From positions 7,124,505 through 7,188,504 of the forward strand of contig NC_045140.1 in NCBI RefSeq assembly GCF_008831285.2: 64,000 bases of DNA, in the 5' to 3' direction. Position 1 is the first letter of the stretch; the number at the start of each line of letters is the position of its first letter. This document shows, piece after piece, positions 12,575 through 26,899 of this stretch. The notes below the pieces were generated by a model. That model was given only the letters and a program-made list of their open reading frames with translations. It did not search any database and had not been told where the DNA came from. The DNA comes from Nymphaea colorata. Its lineage: Eukaryota > Streptophyta > Magnoliopsida > Nymphaeales > Nymphaeaceae. Both the position numbers and the translations under genes were made by a program.

Positions 12575-12687
12575 TGAAGAAGAAAGAAGAGAAAAACCAG
12601 CTTATACGTCGTTGACGAGAGAGACAGAGTTGCTCTTCCACTCTGGGAACACTCTAGGAGGATGAAAGAGCAGATGAACTACCTCAC

Positions 12688-12865
12688 CTTACGTAAAGAA
12701 ATTTCAGAGAGGAAGAGAAAGGCCAACCTTCTTTTCCGCCATTAACGGTTCCTCGAAGCTCTGAGCGATCATTGAACGCACCGATGGCATGAGAGAGAGG
12801 GACGGAGGAGGCAGCGCTTCGCACGTGCGGTGGGGAGAGAGGGAGGAGCGTCGGCTAGCCCGACT
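12688..12865 (-). other. Candidate first (leader) exon of the receptor kinase transcript
   Basis: It begins about 30 bases downstream of the minus-strand TATA box and ends at ACGTAAG|GTGAGG, a good plant splice donor (exon end 12,688, intron from 12,687). It is rich in CT on the transcript strand, as plant leaders often are, and holds a 28-codon upstream ORF. The receptor kinase is the next coding region on this strand, so this is the simplest assignment. An unrelated small transcript is the alternative. Confidence 0.4.
12704..12790 (-). CDS. Small upstream ORF, 28 codons
   Basis: ATG at 12,790 opens a frame of 28 residues starting MPSVRSMIAQSFEEPLM and ending at a TGA at 12,704-12,706, about 15 bases before the candidate donor. 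It has two more in-frame ATGs. If the leader model is right, it would be translated ahead of the receptor kinase and could reduce or regulate its translation. Nothing in the sequence shows that it is translated, and I recognise no known uORF peptide. It may equally be the first coding exon of another small gene. Confidence 0.3.
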   Translation of the reverse strand: MPSVRSMIAQSFEEPLMAEKKVGLSLPL

Positions 12866-12890
12866 GCCTGAGTTTGTTACTACTCTCTTC

Positions 12891-12898
12891 TTTTTATA
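12891..12898 (-). promoter_or_regulatory. TATA box, minus strand
   Basis: TATAAAAA on the minus strand in a GC-richer setting, with start-site distance (about 25-32 bases) falling near 12,862-12,870 and a CT-rich leader plus splice donor downstream. The most likely target is the receptor kinase at 5,082-9,002. Assigned from motif and context only. Confidence 0.45.
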
Positions 12899-12949
12899 AA
12901 ACCACGACCCACGCCCCCTCTCTCTCCGCCGTACCAACAAACCCTCACC

Positions 12950-13855
12950 CCTGTTTCTACTGTATATTTCCGTTGTGCCACAACCGCGAATCGGATTTCA
13001 AACCAAGTCAATAAATCGAGTAAGCTCGACCAAAGGCCAACTTACCAGCTCCTAGGTCCCAGCACTCTTTCGGGCTGGCACCTACTAAACTAGAGTCAGC
13101 ACCTTGCTGGATACAGTGGCTAATTCGACCAGTGCTCCAAGCTCTCATAAAGTGTGTTAAGTGTGTTGGGTGAAGAAAGAATTATGACGACCCTTCCATT
13201 TATCTTTGTCTTTGAAGTCATGAGATGGGTTGATGTTAGTAGGTTTGGTGTGGACACCACATATGGCTAGGTGCTAGGCTTAAGTTTAGTGTCATTATAA
13301 TAAAAATCTTACAAGAATTTGTACCATGTTGCATATCCCAAACTCAACACTATCTTATATGTTTTTGAAAAAAAAATAGCATTTTCAATTTTATCGGTCA
13401 AATAGATAATTGCCGTTTTTATTTTAACAAATTTTTTGCATCGACGAAACAATTGATATCTGCCATCTTTTGCCTCATGATAGAGCACACAATTATTTTT
13501 TGACCAAAAACACTAATGCCATTCAATTATGAGATTTAAGTCATGTTCGTATTTAATTTCTATCAGTTATGGAATTCATTTTATTTCAAACATTTGGCCC
13601 TTTAGTATCACAAGTTACACTTACATCTTGGGGTCTATATGTATATAAAAGCTCTTATCAGATCCAGAATGTGGAATCCAAGGTGACGCGGCCCCGTGTT
13701 CATACCATTACTTGAATATCGGTAAATATGTTCGCTAGAAGCTTATTACTTATGTTCAAAGGAGCAAATAAAAGTTAACGAGAAGTGATTGCAAGAATGA
13801 GCTTTTTTGCTTTCAAAGTAGTTCATTTTAATCAAAACATGAAAAATAAATAGTG
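12950..13855. other. Intergenic stretch upstream of the candidate promoter
   Basis: AT-rich, no convincing coding sequence. It would hold distal promoter sequence of the minus-strand gene. Nothing else recognised. Confidence 0.4.
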
Positions 13856-13859
13856 ATCT

Positions 13860-14720
13860 TTGCAGCTGAAACCCGGTTCCATATTGGATTCATCCGATAC
13901 ATCATGCACGACCCGGTACGTAGCGATACGTCCACCCCGGAATTCAAACGAAAACAGCTGGTTTTTCGGTAATTGTGGTCCTCGCTGATCAAAGCGTGAA
14001 CGCGGACATGGGAACCCGTGAATCGTGTGACCGCTGACGGCCACTCGCCGGGCACCGGAGCGGCCGGATGACCTGCCCCAGAACACCTGCTCCCCGGCGC
14101 GGCGACCGAGAACCTCCGGGTATACTGCTTCCCGGTCAGGCTTGCCCGCTGCCCGTAGCACCTGAAACCCTGACCCCCCATCGCACGTGGTTTCCCTGGA
14201 AGGGACGGTCTCCCCTCCGGGCAGCCGGCTCGCCAGTTCACCGGAAACGGAAACCCAATAATTACGGCCAGAGCCCACCGCCACGCGTCCTCGGTCCGGT
14301 GCAATAATTCCGTCTGCACCGTACGATGGGAAAGGGTCAGTGCAAATCAACGGTGGGGTGTATCGCGATCTCCGTTCACTTTAATTGAGGTCCTCTCCGT
14401 CCTTGACCTGAAAAGAGGAGGGCGTTTCGGTCATCCGGAGGAGATGATTGTCTCATCATCACTTTCCCGATCTTTTTTTCTTTTCTTTTTTCTCAGAGAG
14501 GAATGAAAAGCGTCAATCGACGTTCGGGTCAACACGAGAGAGAGAGAGAGAAACGGATCGGCAGGGGAATATTTGGTCTGGTGATACGGTGCCACGTCGC
14601 ATTCAGCTGTCTGAGCAAGGGTCGCGACATGGGAGGTCGATGACCCGGTTCGAGGTCCACTCACGTATCGGTTTCGATGACATACTTTGGTGGAGCGCCG
14701 ACTATCGGGTCTGGATCCTC
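13860..14720. other. GC-rich island with overlapping unconvincing ORFs
   Basis: A sharply GC- and CpG-rich block in AT-rich surroundings. Two overlapping minus-strand frames (13,828-14,319, 163 codons; 13,832-14,350, 172 codons) and a plus-strand frame (14,068-14,307) are all open, as expected when GC content is high and stops are rare. None shows a domain. A G-box-like core GCACGTGG occurs near 14,183. The block could be a promoter-type CpG island, a transduplicated gene fragment inside a transposon, or foreign sequence. I cannot decide among them. Confidence 0.35.
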
Positions 14721-15810
14721 TTTAACAAAATTATGGGCTCTGCATTATACTAACGTATACATGCAGCATAAAATATAAGCGACAATTGTTGTGTGGGCAA
14801 CTGCCCCCACCAGCCCCACGAAAACACTTTATTTATATATTGATGCTTTAAAATACGTGCTCATTAGTATTTGCAATGTGGGACTTGCAGAGAATTTTGT
14901 GTATCCATATCCATTTAACCTGCCAACTCCAAGATCCAAACTTCACATTTCAAAAAGTTGAAAACGGTACATGCTCTACCGTATCGGGGGAACCGAGCCT
15001 TGATCGAGAGAGAAAGAGAAAGAGAGCGTATTTTGCTTTCGATGAGGTGCATGGGAGAATTGATAGCTTCTGATACGGATCACATGATTCTGCTTCCAAG
15101 GCCAATTCTTCCATGTCCTTGTCACCTGAATTCCAGATAAGGGCATAAAGTTTCAACAATAGACAGCCAAGAGAGATTTGGATCTTGAAATGAATCCGAG
15201 ATCCAGATCGAGTAGAGCCTACTCGGTTGACAGCTTATATGATTTGAAATTGAAAAATATATTGAGAGGACCGATTTAATATATATGCACCAAGGAATCT
15301 CTTGACAATATTCAAATCAAATATCAATACATTATACCATTTTTCTTTTTGAATTGAAAAATAAAATGTTAAATAATAAAAATAAATAAAAATACAGCGC
15401 TGCTTCATGGATGAAAAAAATGACGGGAAGAGATTTGGTTTGCTGAATGATGACCGAGCACAGGAAAGGCTTTAATGGGAAAGCTCGCAATTTCCATTAA
15501 ACTTCACAAAGAAATTTAAACAAAGTTGTTATTGAAAAAGCAAGTAACTTCATTATAGAAATATGAAAAGGTTTCGAGGGTAACATATATTTGAATTTTA
15601 TCATAGAAGTTGAGGGGTGTGCAGAATAATTTTCATAAATTGAGAAAAATAAAGAAAATGTGAATTAAAAAAACCAAATGCAACGTTTATATATTTATAA
15701 CTTCGTTCACAAAATATGTTTATTTTTATATTTTTATTTTAAAATATTTGGTTGTTTATATATACAAGTGCCCCAAAAAGATTGAAGTTATTTAAAAAGC
15801 AAGTAACTTC

Positions 15811-15852
<42 letters not shown>

Positions 15853-16090
15853 TTGGTTTATTATATAATGGTACTCCAAAATATTCTAAATTGTCTCCGA
15901 ATAGAAAGTAGAAATAACGTTCCATTGAGATCATTGAACCGGTTTAACAGGATGGTGTTATTTTTACTGTGAGTTTTTCATAATTCCTGTTTTTTTTGGA
16001 AAATATACAAATTCCTTACTGTTCTTTTAAATCATTTTTTCCCTGATATTAGGAGCCAGCAGAAGATTTTGAGTTGAAAACAAGCTTCGT
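14721..16090. other. AT-rich stretch, direct repeat and (AT)n tract
   Basis: No gene seen. A 23-bp direct repeat (AAAAAGCAAGTAACTTCATT and onward) occurs at about 15,536 and again at about 15,795. In the second copy it runs straight into an (AT)n tract at about 15,813-15,849. Confidence 0.5.
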
Positions 16091-16094
16091 ATGT

Positions 16095-16442
16095 TTAATC
16101 TTCGAGTTCAAAGCTTGACCTAAACAAAATTAAATTAGAGGAGGGAAATGTTGCGAGCAGCAACGTTCCTCGAACGCAACGCCGGCTGTGCTGCCCAGTA
16201 AGTAAATCCTCCGCTGGTTTGGCGCCATGATGGACGACCAAGTTCCCGAACTTGTACGCACTGTTCGTCCGGCCCAAACGTGGCCGCGGGCGGAGATGGT
16301 ACCGACGCGATCCCGATGCACGTAACCTCAAATAAAAAGAAATGCAAAGGAAATTCGGGTTCGGATTCCGAAGCGCCTGGAAGACATGCCAGGCACTCCA
16401 CCTTTCTTCTTCCTTTTCACTCGTCAGTTCCAAGACAACCAA
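16095..16442 (-). other. GC-rich segment with 115-codon open frame, unknown
   Basis: A second GC-rich patch (about 16,130-16,330). The longest minus-strand frame is 115 codons, and two other minus frames are also open across it. No domain was recognised. It lies next to the plus-strand first-exon zone at 16.6-17.5 kb, so it may simply be GC-rich promoter sequence. Confidence 0.25.
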
Positions 16443-16546
16443 TAGAGAGAGAGAAGTTAACTATTCACGAAGAAAGGCCAGCACAGACGGAGAGACAGCA
16501 CCACACTCACCATTGACAACCAAAAACGGAAATCCAGCTTCGAACT

Positions 16547-16567
16547 GAGAGAGAGAGAGAGAGAGAG
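16547..16567. repeat. (GA)n microsatellite
   Basis: About ten GA units directly upstream of the candidate plus-strand first exon. Confidence 0.9.
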
Positions 16568-16619
16568 TTGTCAATATTTTTTAATCTCAGGTGCCCTGAA
16601 ATTAATTAATTGATAGATG

Positions 16620-16799
16620 GTACTTTTTTGACTCTGGAGAGAAGAGCAGATCCTCAGAAGAGAGAGAAAGAGGTGAGGGGCTCCTATTCCCGGAAAGCGT
16701 CGGCTCCTTTACCTTCCACCCTCGCATCTTCCACTGTGGCGTCTGCTCAGGAAGACAGAGAGTGAAGAGATTCTGGTTTTGAATTGCGAGCAAGGCAAG
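16620..16799 (+). other. Candidate plus-strand leader exon
   Basis: A purine-rich then mixed segment ending at GGCAAG|GTAAGG, a strong donor (exon end 16,799). It has no long plus-strand ORF, which fits a 5' UTR exon. Together with a second donor at 17,502 it suggests a plus-strand transcription unit heading away from the receptor kinase. The start is a guess. Confidence 0.3.
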
Positions 16800-17041
16800 G
16801 TAAGGTCCGATCAAGCGGCTTAATGGCTCGCTCCTTTATTTCACCATGAACTGATGGCAAGAATGATTCAGCAAGTTTAAAGCTTTCGGTCACTCAACCA
16901 CACAACTACCAGTGGAAGATTATGAAAGGGCTGGACCTAATTGCAAGAGAGGTTAAAGTGCTTGAATGATGTAAATACTTTTATAAGAAGGAAAGATGAA
17001 AAAGAAAATTTGGTGTCCTACCATAATCAACAATGTTTCAG

Positions 17042-17502
17042 GTTGAACTGATGAGAGATTTGTTCAAGTCTCTGAGAGCATTGAATTTAATTTAAACCTT
17101 GTCTGAGGAAGTCACCGAAGAGGCTATTTGATGTACACATGGATCAACTAGACGCGTTTTGGGATTTTCATAGAGACTCAAACAAGAAGTAAAAAAACTC
17201 AAAGGAACAGATTGGACGATGGAATAGGGAAGCTTAGAACTTTACGATGCTCCGCTCCCCCCAACAACTTCTCGCTGCTCGCCCTCCCCCTCTGCCACTG
17301 CTTCCCTCTCACTCCCTTTGCTTTCTCTTCTCCTACCTCCCTCTTCTTCTCTCCTTGCCCTTTTGGTCTCTTCTAGCCACTGTTTCCTATTTTTCCTTCT
17401 CCATCTCTCATGGCCCTCTTTTTCTGCCATTAATTTAAAAGGATTCAATCGAGACTGCAAGATTGGATTTGGTTCTCCTCCAGTCACGCATTGGAGTTGC
17501 AG
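17042..17502 (+). other. Candidate plus-strand exon with CT-rich leader
   Basis: A possible acceptor (ATGTTTCAG at about 17,033-17,041) opens a segment whose second half, 17,240-17,502, is strongly CT-rich like a plant 5' UTR and ends in TTGCAG|GTGAGT, a near-consensus donor (intron from 17,503). Overlapping plus-strand frames of about 60 codons are low-complexity Ser/Leu. No downstream coding exon could be tied to it with confidence; the exon-like pieces at 24.6 and 32.4 kb are the only candidates on this strand. Confidence 0.3.
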
Positions 17503-17518
17503 GTGAGTTTCTTTCTTC

Positions 17519-17521
<3 letters not shown>

Positions 17522-17560
<39 letters not shown>
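17522..17560. repeat. (CT)n microsatellite
   Basis: Uninterrupted CT tract immediately before the 154-bp tandem duplication. Confidence 0.95.
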
Positions 17561-19535
<1,975 letters not shown>

Positions 19536-19539
19536 CATA

Positions 19540-20050
19540 GTAAGTTACAGTTGAAGAGCAGGTGGCAATGTTTCTTGTATTGTTGGGACATGACCATCTT
19601 AATCGATATATCCAATATGATTTTCAGCATTTGAGACAAACAATTAGTAAATGAGTGAAGTTAAATCTAAAAGGAATTCTTCATATTACACATGAGTATC
19701 GTGGACGTAAAGATGACAACACACTAACTTGAATTATAGGATAATCTATAATTTTCTCAATATTTAAAGGCAAAGAACCACAATTCAATAAACTCTATAA
19801 ATCAAATTTAATAGTATATTACATAGAAAATATTTCAATGCATATTATTATTGTATTGATAACATGGTTTAGGAACAATAGATGGTATACCAGTGTATGT
19901 CCCAAGAGATGGCTAAAACAGTTGGTGAAATAGAAATAACTTTTTATCCTAGAATTCCCTAGTTATGGTGGGATTTGATATGTTGTTTCACTATGTACTA
20001 GCTGGAAGGCAGTACACCTAATGTAAGGATGTTACACAATGCATTAGAAT
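19540..20050 (+). pseudogene. Decayed PIF/Harbinger transposase (ALP1/HARBI1-like)
   Basis: Three readable pieces appear in the family's order. At 19,544-19,654 the frame gives VEEQVAMFLVLLGHDHLNRY followed by QHLRQTISK and a stop, the helical N-terminal part of plant Harbinger transposases. At about 19,871 GTIDGIPVYVP matches the G-A-I-D-G-T-H-type catalytic motif with its first aspartate. At about 19,960 LVMVGFDMLFHYVLAGRQ matches the strand with the second catalytic aspartate. The pieces are in different frames with stops between them, so the gene is dead. The third acidic residue and the terminal inverted repeats were not found. A distantly related ALP1-type host gene is unlikely given the decay. 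Confidence 0.75.
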
Positions 20051-20059
20051 ATGACATTC

Positions 20060-22239
20060 ATCTATTATAGGTTCGACTAGGTAGGAAACTAAACATTGAT
20101 AGTTTAATTTATTATGATCAATCAAATTGCTTGACTAACAAAATGAGAATTGCTGTTTATGAAATAGGTAAATATTGTCTCACAAATATTAGATATTCAA
20201 ACATCATTGACATTTTCACTCCATATCAAAAATATAAATACATGTTTGGTTTTAAAGTTATTAGATGAAAACAAATCAAGAGGAGAGAAGAATTGTATAA
20301 CTATATAAACACTCATTTTTACTACCACTACAAAACAATTATTTGGTTTGCTTAAGGCAATATTCCTCTATACACTTAAGTTCAAATTGTACAAGCAAGA
20401 TGCATTCTCCCCTAGCAACTTAAGTTCAAATTGTACAAGCAACAATACAAATGCCAAACAATTTTCCCCAAATGAGATGTAATGACCCAATCCAACCCAC
20501 ATTTGTTCGAGCCCTTGGCCCCTAGGTCGAAGGGTCCCAACCTCTCCTTTAGCAACTTCATTTTTGACCCAAAAGGGCTAACAAATAGGACAACCAATCA
20601 CTTACAACTTCATTTATAAGTTCCCTAAGTTTCCATGCAATTTTAAATGTATGACTAAACTTTTAGGGTGTTATACAAGATGACCAATGATGGAGCAAAT
20701 GACATTATAAATGATGACAACAAAAGTATTCAACAAACACAAACACATAAACTTTGATATAATGACATTTTGATGTTTTTTAGTTTTATTTGATAGTGTT
20801 GACTTTGATGTAATGACATTTAACACTGATGATGTTTTTGTTAGACAAATCAATGTGTGTGAGCTGATTTTGTTATATGGATGTTTTGGCACATTGATCT
20901 TACTTTAACAAAATCTTGTTATATTTTTTTTTATTTCGATATAAAATGTTTTGTTATAAATCTGTAATAGTATTGATATAAAGTTGCTTGTGTTATACAC
21001 TAACTTAAATGACATATTCGATTCTTGAGATGTGTTTTATACGATACACATAAAAATAAGTCTAATTTGTAACAACATTTCCAAACAAATAACATTGCTG
21101 AATAGAGTATCCATGTTATCAAACATTAAACAAAACATATATGGTGAACAGAATGAACCACAAAGAATATAAAACACTAGATGAAACAAATAGAACATTC
21201 AGAATGAAAAACAAACAACTGGACAAAATGATCAAAACAAACAGTAGAAGGCACAAACATTGAACAAAGTAGACAACAAACACCAGTTAGAATAGATATG
21301 AACGTTAGGTAGGACAGACATCGTGTTCTCTTTCTAAAACCATCAAACAATGGACAAAGAACACTACAATAGGATAAAGTTATGGTGGACAGGACGCTCT
21401 ATCTAGTCTGTCTTGTAGGATAGTTATCAAACAACCTCTCAGAGATTGTTTGATTGCTGTCTTATACGGTAGAACATACAAGATATCATGACTGCCACAC
21501 CACTGCCTTGTCCTCATAGACAGTAGTATTCTTTGTGCATAGTTTGATGGTTTTAGAAACAAAATGCCACATTCATTTTATTTGATATTTGTTTAGCTTC
21601 TGTCTGTTTAGTCTGACATTTGTTTCTGCTTTTCCTATTCTCTTTGTATTGTACAATGTTTGTATCATCTATGGTCAGTTCCATCTATTTTATCTATTGC
21701 TTGATAACAAGAAGAATTTGTTTTGTGAATTTGTTTATTCTGCCCATTGTTTTTAGCAATATCATACAAATTTTGTTAACATGCAAAACTTATTTTCATA
21801 TGAAACATGTAAAACTCCTGCCAAAAAGTTACACTATTATTATGAACATGATATATCAATACCATTATAAAATTTATAACAAAAACTTGTTATATCCACA
21901 TCAATACATTTGATAACAAGATCCACAATACATGAATTGCCAATTTAGCAAGATCAACTCTTTTGAATTATATTTATATAATAAAAACATTTATATAGAA
22001 AACAATAAATTGTTTAAATTGTTCAATAGTTGAGGGGCTATATGTTGGAATACATTGGCACAAAAATGGATACAAAAGTTTAGAAAGAGTGGACCTATTA
22101 TAAACACAAAAAATAACTGCCACAACTTGCTAGAGACCGATTTGACATACTGTGTTTGGCTATAATCTTCTCCTCAAAAACCACATAATACTTGGGACGA
22201 AACATCACCACCTAGTTCTTAAATTTAATAAACTAAAAG
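20060..22239. other. AT-rich stretch with a short direct repeat
   Basis: No gene seen. ACTTAAGTTCAAATTGTACA and five following bases occur twice, at 20,374 and 20,418 (44 bases apart). The remainder may contain the 3' part of the Harbinger element. Confidence 0.5.
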
Positions 22240-22465
22240 TAGGGTTGGGCATCAGGCCAGGCGAGCCCCATTGAGATGCTCAAATCCAATCTCGATAGCT
22301 TAATCGGGCTGTCCTGAGGCTCGATCCTTTTGTAATTGGGCTGGGCCAGTGAAATATCGGGCCTCAGGCCAGATTGTTTGTTTGAGAACCAGCCAGCCCT
22401 GATTACTAATAGGCCAAGCTGAGTAGGGTGGGCCGGCTCATATATGGGCCTGACATATTGCGTAT
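22240..22465. mobile_element. One-ended MITE-like element (GGGTTGGGCATCAGGCC type)
   Basis: It begins AGGGTTGGGCATCAGGCCAG and is rich in GGGCC/GGCCC words (GCTGGGCCAG, GGGCCTCAGGCC, GGTGGGCCGGCTC), unlike the AT-rich flanks. This style is familiar from short hAT-type non-autonomous elements of plants. The right end is not clear, and no target duplication was found. Confidence 0.45.
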
Positions 22466-23939
22466 GTATGTAATTCAGTTAAAGAACCTTATATAACAAT
22501 TATGAAAACTAAAAAGATTATTGCAAGCAAATAATAACACGAAATGCAACATAAAAGTTTTTTCAATACGGTCACATTGTTTGACTTACTCCAATGATAT
22601 GTTCAAAATCATACAATATGTAAATACAAAAAATAGGAACATGAACAATCCCATCTCCTCGGTGCCATCAAATGATTCTTTATCTCGGAGAAACCTGTGA
22701 CTCAAAGGAAACCATTTATGATGTCCCATGTAACATTTTCTTTCTTTAAAAAAATAAAGTGTTGAACAAGACACAAAGGACATGCCATTTTTCTTTATGT
22801 ACTTCATCCTGATAAAATTGCATATGCAAAAAACTCATTTAGAGTCCATGGTGATGATGCATATATTTGAAAATATTCATTATTCGATGCATTAAAAGTT
22901 TGCATGTCGCCATTCCATGGTGTCTTCAATTCATCAATGAGAGGTTGGAAGAAAACATCAAATGCTTTTGTCCCAAGAGAGTTTACCCTAGAAATCAATA
23001 GTGAAAGTGTAATATAAGGTTGTTTTAAACACATCGAAGAGGCAAGTTATACATAATTACAACAACCAGCCCAACACTATAAGCAACACTCAAGGTTCTA
23101 ATAGATTAAACTTCATTACTAGCCAATCTAAGCTTATATTATGAATATCTGCTACAAAAGAAGAATGTATTTTATTGAAAGGCTTCCAAGCTTCTGTTGG
23201 ATGCTTTAAATGACCATATCAAACACATATTTAATCATGCCATCTCATATTTGAAGCAATCTCACATGACATAAATGTTCTCTTTAATCTTGATATCAAG
23301 GGAAAATGACACAAAACACTCACGGGTGTCTTGTAACATTTACTCTTCTTAGTTTCAATCTACTCGAGGGTTGTTATATTGCTCACTAGAGGTTTCTTTA
23401 AGGGCACAACACATAGAGGAACTTGAAGCTACCCGACTAAACCTCTCTCCACCTTTAATGTTTGAGCAACTAATGTTGCTATCATGTGCTTTAATTTTGT
23501 TGTAGGCTGACAAAACCTTCAGCTCCATGTCCCTAGCACACACCTAGAAAGAGAAGCCAAGAAGGAATGTCTCCTCCACGCTCGATTTGCCTGTGACCCT
23601 TGTAAAGGTTCCTAGGTTGGTCCTGCCTTTACTGGAGGCAGCTTTCACTTTATCCACACTGCGTTGGTTCCTTTCTAAGGACAATGTTGGACGAGCATCC
23701 ATGATCCCTCACCACCATGCACAGGTGTCATATCATTCAGTGTAGCTGAACTAGCACCAATTCAAGATTCATCAAGAAAATATGTTGTTCCTAGCACCTC
23801 AAATCAGTTGAATACCATTGATTGATGAAGAACAAATTGAGGGGTTTTGGGGAGGCTCCACCTTCCCTATTTAACACTTTTGAGGGAGTTTTCTTATAGG
23901 TTTTCCCGAATACTACCCTCCATCAGAAGATCCCAACAC
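22466..23939. other. AT-rich stretch; possible LINE ORF1 remains at the right
   Basis: No gene seen. The part from about 23,540 to 23,930 is less AT-rich and precedes the LINE endonuclease start at 23,960, so it could be LINE ORF1 sequence; I could not read a zinc knuckle in it. Confidence 0.3.
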
Positions 23940-23957
23940 CTCTAACCTTGTGTCAGA

Positions 23958-24200
23958 TGAACGCCATGGCATTGAATGTTAGAGGGCTGATGTGGGACTC
24001 AGTGCACCATGAGGTTTGCTCCCTCCTTGCAGTGGAACATTTATCTTTGAACATTTACAGTAAGAATTTTTGGATTCCAAATAATGATAATTCTCACTAT
24101 ACCATTAGCATAGGTACTATTTGATTCGAAGGTAAGGTGGCTAAGTCCCCCCCCAACCCAACCCATAACGATTGAGAAGCTTTGGTGGGATGGCAATGGC
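23958..24200 (+). mobile_element. LINE (L1-like) endonuclease start, fragment
   Basis: The frame reads MNAMALNVRGLMWDSVHHEV followed by CSLL, which fits the opening of plant L1 ORF2 (M-N-x-x-S-W-N-V-R-G-L...). Homology fades after about 24,120. It lies 2.7 kb upstream of, and in the same orientation as, the reverse transcriptase fragment at 26.9 kb, so both may be parts of one element split by insertion. Confidence 0.5.
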
Positions 24201-24617
24201 ATTACCAGGCTACCACCTATCTGCCACTTGAGCATATGCTCCTAAGCCTCCGCCCAAAGGGGGAAATGCCCAGTGGTATTCAATGTCCATCAACCCTTCC
24301 TTGGAGCTCTTGTCTGACCTTAGTGAAGCACCATCTCCCCTCACCTCCCCCATCGGGGAGGCTCAAACAATCTCCCTGGCATGAGACAATCTCCAAACAG
24401 AAATGCAGTGCAAGATAATCTTCAAGCCTAGCATTTGGTGCAATGAATGAGCACTCTATTGTTATCGGCAGCAATAACTATCAAACTCCTTTGGTAGCTA
24501 TGCAGTCCGTGGGAAAACTAGTGGAGCCACCTGAAGTATAGAGTTGCAAATGTGACTAGGGGATAGAACTATGGGAGCAATTTATGAAGTTTAAGATGTA
24601 CACCACATACATAATCT

Positions 24618-24851
24618 ATGAACATATTATACATATGCATACTAGACTACGTGAAATTGTGGATGGATTTGGGATCCATGTTAGAATTGCTGAAGGAGGT
24701 AGAGCAGTACTTTGCTCCCTCCCAGATGATAAGTGAGGCCTATTCAGAGAAGAATGTCTGGAGAGACATGACATTGCCTTTAACTTTTGAACAAGTAGTT
24801 TTTGATATTGAACTCGAGGAGGAGTATCGAATAAAACATGAGTACTGGTAA
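24618..24851 (+). other. Exon-like ORF of unknown protein with strong donor
   Basis: A 77-codon plus-strand frame whose second half looks like genuine protein (MISEAYSEKNVWRDMTLPLT, then FEQVVFDIELEEEYRIKHEY). It stops one codon after TACTG|GTAAGC, a strong splice donor (exon end 24,847); splicing there would remove the stop. Possible acceptors are the AG pairs before 24,651 (GCATACTAG) and before about 24,688 (CCATGTTAG), both inside the frame, so the first part of the ORF is probably intron. The codon use is not that of the surrounding transposon remains. I do not recognise the family. It may be an exon of a long-intron gene on the + strand or a captured gene fragment. Confidence 0.35.
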
Positions 24852-26895
24852 GCATGTACTCAAGAGGATATCTCCATCCCTAGGAATGAAAAGTTTTGAT
24901 ACCTATGTTCAAGGAATGATAGGATAACACAGTTGGCACACTAGAGAGAACAACTTCAAGGCCTTCTTTAACAGATGGGTGTTTTTAACTGTACATTGGA
25001 ATTTCCTGAGATAGTGTGTATGCACTTAACTCTAACTCTATACTCAGTCTTTACATTTGGTTTTGTGGATTGATTTTTTTTTTTTTGTGACGGGCAGCAT
25101 TTGAACATAATCTTAGTAGGTCAATTTACATTTATATTTTTTAATAGACTATGTGCTTGAAAACATGAATGAATATTATTCATGGACATGGGAAGTAGTG
25201 CATTTTCTTCTATTTCATAGTTTATTTTATAAAAAATTTATCCTTTAATTATGCATGAGATGCTTTGTTTTATGTGCATGGTTTTTTGCATCCACACCAA
25301 TAGAAAATTGGAGTTTAGAAGAACAACTGAGTTGTACAGTTAGAGATCACTAGCATGAGAATATGTGTAAGTTTACCACAATAGGCAACCAAAATTAATA
25401 CATATTCCACAAGATCTAAGGTGTATAGAAACAGATCATGGAAAACACATGCCAATCATGCAAAACCGATATGAAATTTTCATAATGGTCCAATCTTGAG
25501 TCAATGGATCACAAATAAGTGATAATGTATTTAAAGTTCATTTAACATTCAAATTGGACTCCTAATTTGATCCATAATAACAAATAGTGAACCCAAAAAG
25601 AATAATACATGAGCATGATACATTAAAGATATATGTATTCATTTTAACTAAATAGTTATGATTCAAAGCATAGACATAGAAAAACCTAATGAATTAAAAA
25701 AATAACATGGAATCCAATGCATTGAAAACATGAACATCAAAGAATAAAAATGAGGGAATGAGTAAACACATTGTAGGCTTATGCCTGCGGCCTCTCCATG
25801 GAACTGCATTGTGTAATAAGTTAGGATTTGATGTCTAATAACATCAATGAACTAGAAAAAAGAGAAAAATTGTTAAACAATACCAACACATGGTCTACTC
25901 ATGCTGCAGTCTTTTTCTATAAACTGCTTTTTATAAAATGTTGAGATCTAGTACCTAGAAACATAGATCAACCATGGAATTTAAAATTAAAAATAAAACA
26001 TAGCCTCATGTTGTGCTCTCTCTGCAGTCAAAAAAAGAAAAAACATGGCAGGTTAGCCCAGGTATTGTAAAAGGGGCAATACAGGTTCATGGACTTGTAT
26101 CTGGTTCATGCAGAGGTGCCGATTCAACCAGCCCTCTTCTTCACATTTACTAAATGAAGTTCCTCCCTACCAAGGTTGTCTCCTACTCTTTTCTGCAAGA
26201 AGCAATCACAAAATAAGTATGACAACAGCTTCTTCACTGTGTGTTTTGTTACTTGCTGAGGTTGGAGAAATCCATTGGTTGCCCTCTGGCTAGAAAGAAT
26301 AGGTCCAGTCGACTACTTGGTGGAAGGCATGCCAGTTGAAGCAATGGTAGTCATGCTGCCTCTAGAGAGTTTGTGCATTTGACTAAAACACAATAGCACT
26401 CCAACCTAAAGCAAGATGATGCATAGAAAAACTAGTCATGCGGATCAAAAAGCTGATTTGTAACTTTTGCTTTAATAATACTGACAAACATTTAGATTTA
26501 CTATTCATCCAAAAAGTCAATTTAGTTTGTTACCTTGGATTTTCAATGGAAGGAAGATAAAACGATGATAGGCTCCATGGACTCCATAGAGACAATGCTC
26601 TCACAATTCAGAGAATGCTTTGCTTCATAATGCTTACGTAGTTAGACATGCAATCAACCAACAATTGCATCATCTCTTCTAGCAATAATATGTTTCCTGC
26701 TTGCATCAGTTGGCATACCTATCATTTGCTTTTCCATTATTGCATTGTGTGTTAACTTTTCATTTTTCAATGAAATTCAATTGGACAACTTCCATTACTA
26801 CAAACAATGTGTGTTACTGAACCAATCACATTGTTCTAGATCCTCCCCATCATAGGTGGATTTAAACCCGATGGTCTAATAATTTTTATTGAGAA
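24852..26895. other. AT-rich stretch, no gene seen
   Basis: No recognised coding sequence. If the exon at 24.6 kb is real this is intron; if the two LINE pieces belong together part of this is an insertion between them. Confidence 0.4.
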
Positions 26896-26899
26896 AATA

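Larger units (their letters stand above)
9675..12687. other. Receptor kinase upstream region: possible leader intron
   Basis: Apart from the features listed separately, about 3 kb with no protein I recognise. Short minus-strand frames at 10,176-10,367 and 10,419-10,610 and a plus-strand frame of 144 codons at 11,727-12,161 show no motif. Composition is less AT-rich than the transposon-filled right half. If the donor at 12,688 and the acceptor at 9,068 are used together, all of this is one intron of about 3.6 kb; additional leader exons are possible. Confidence 0.35.
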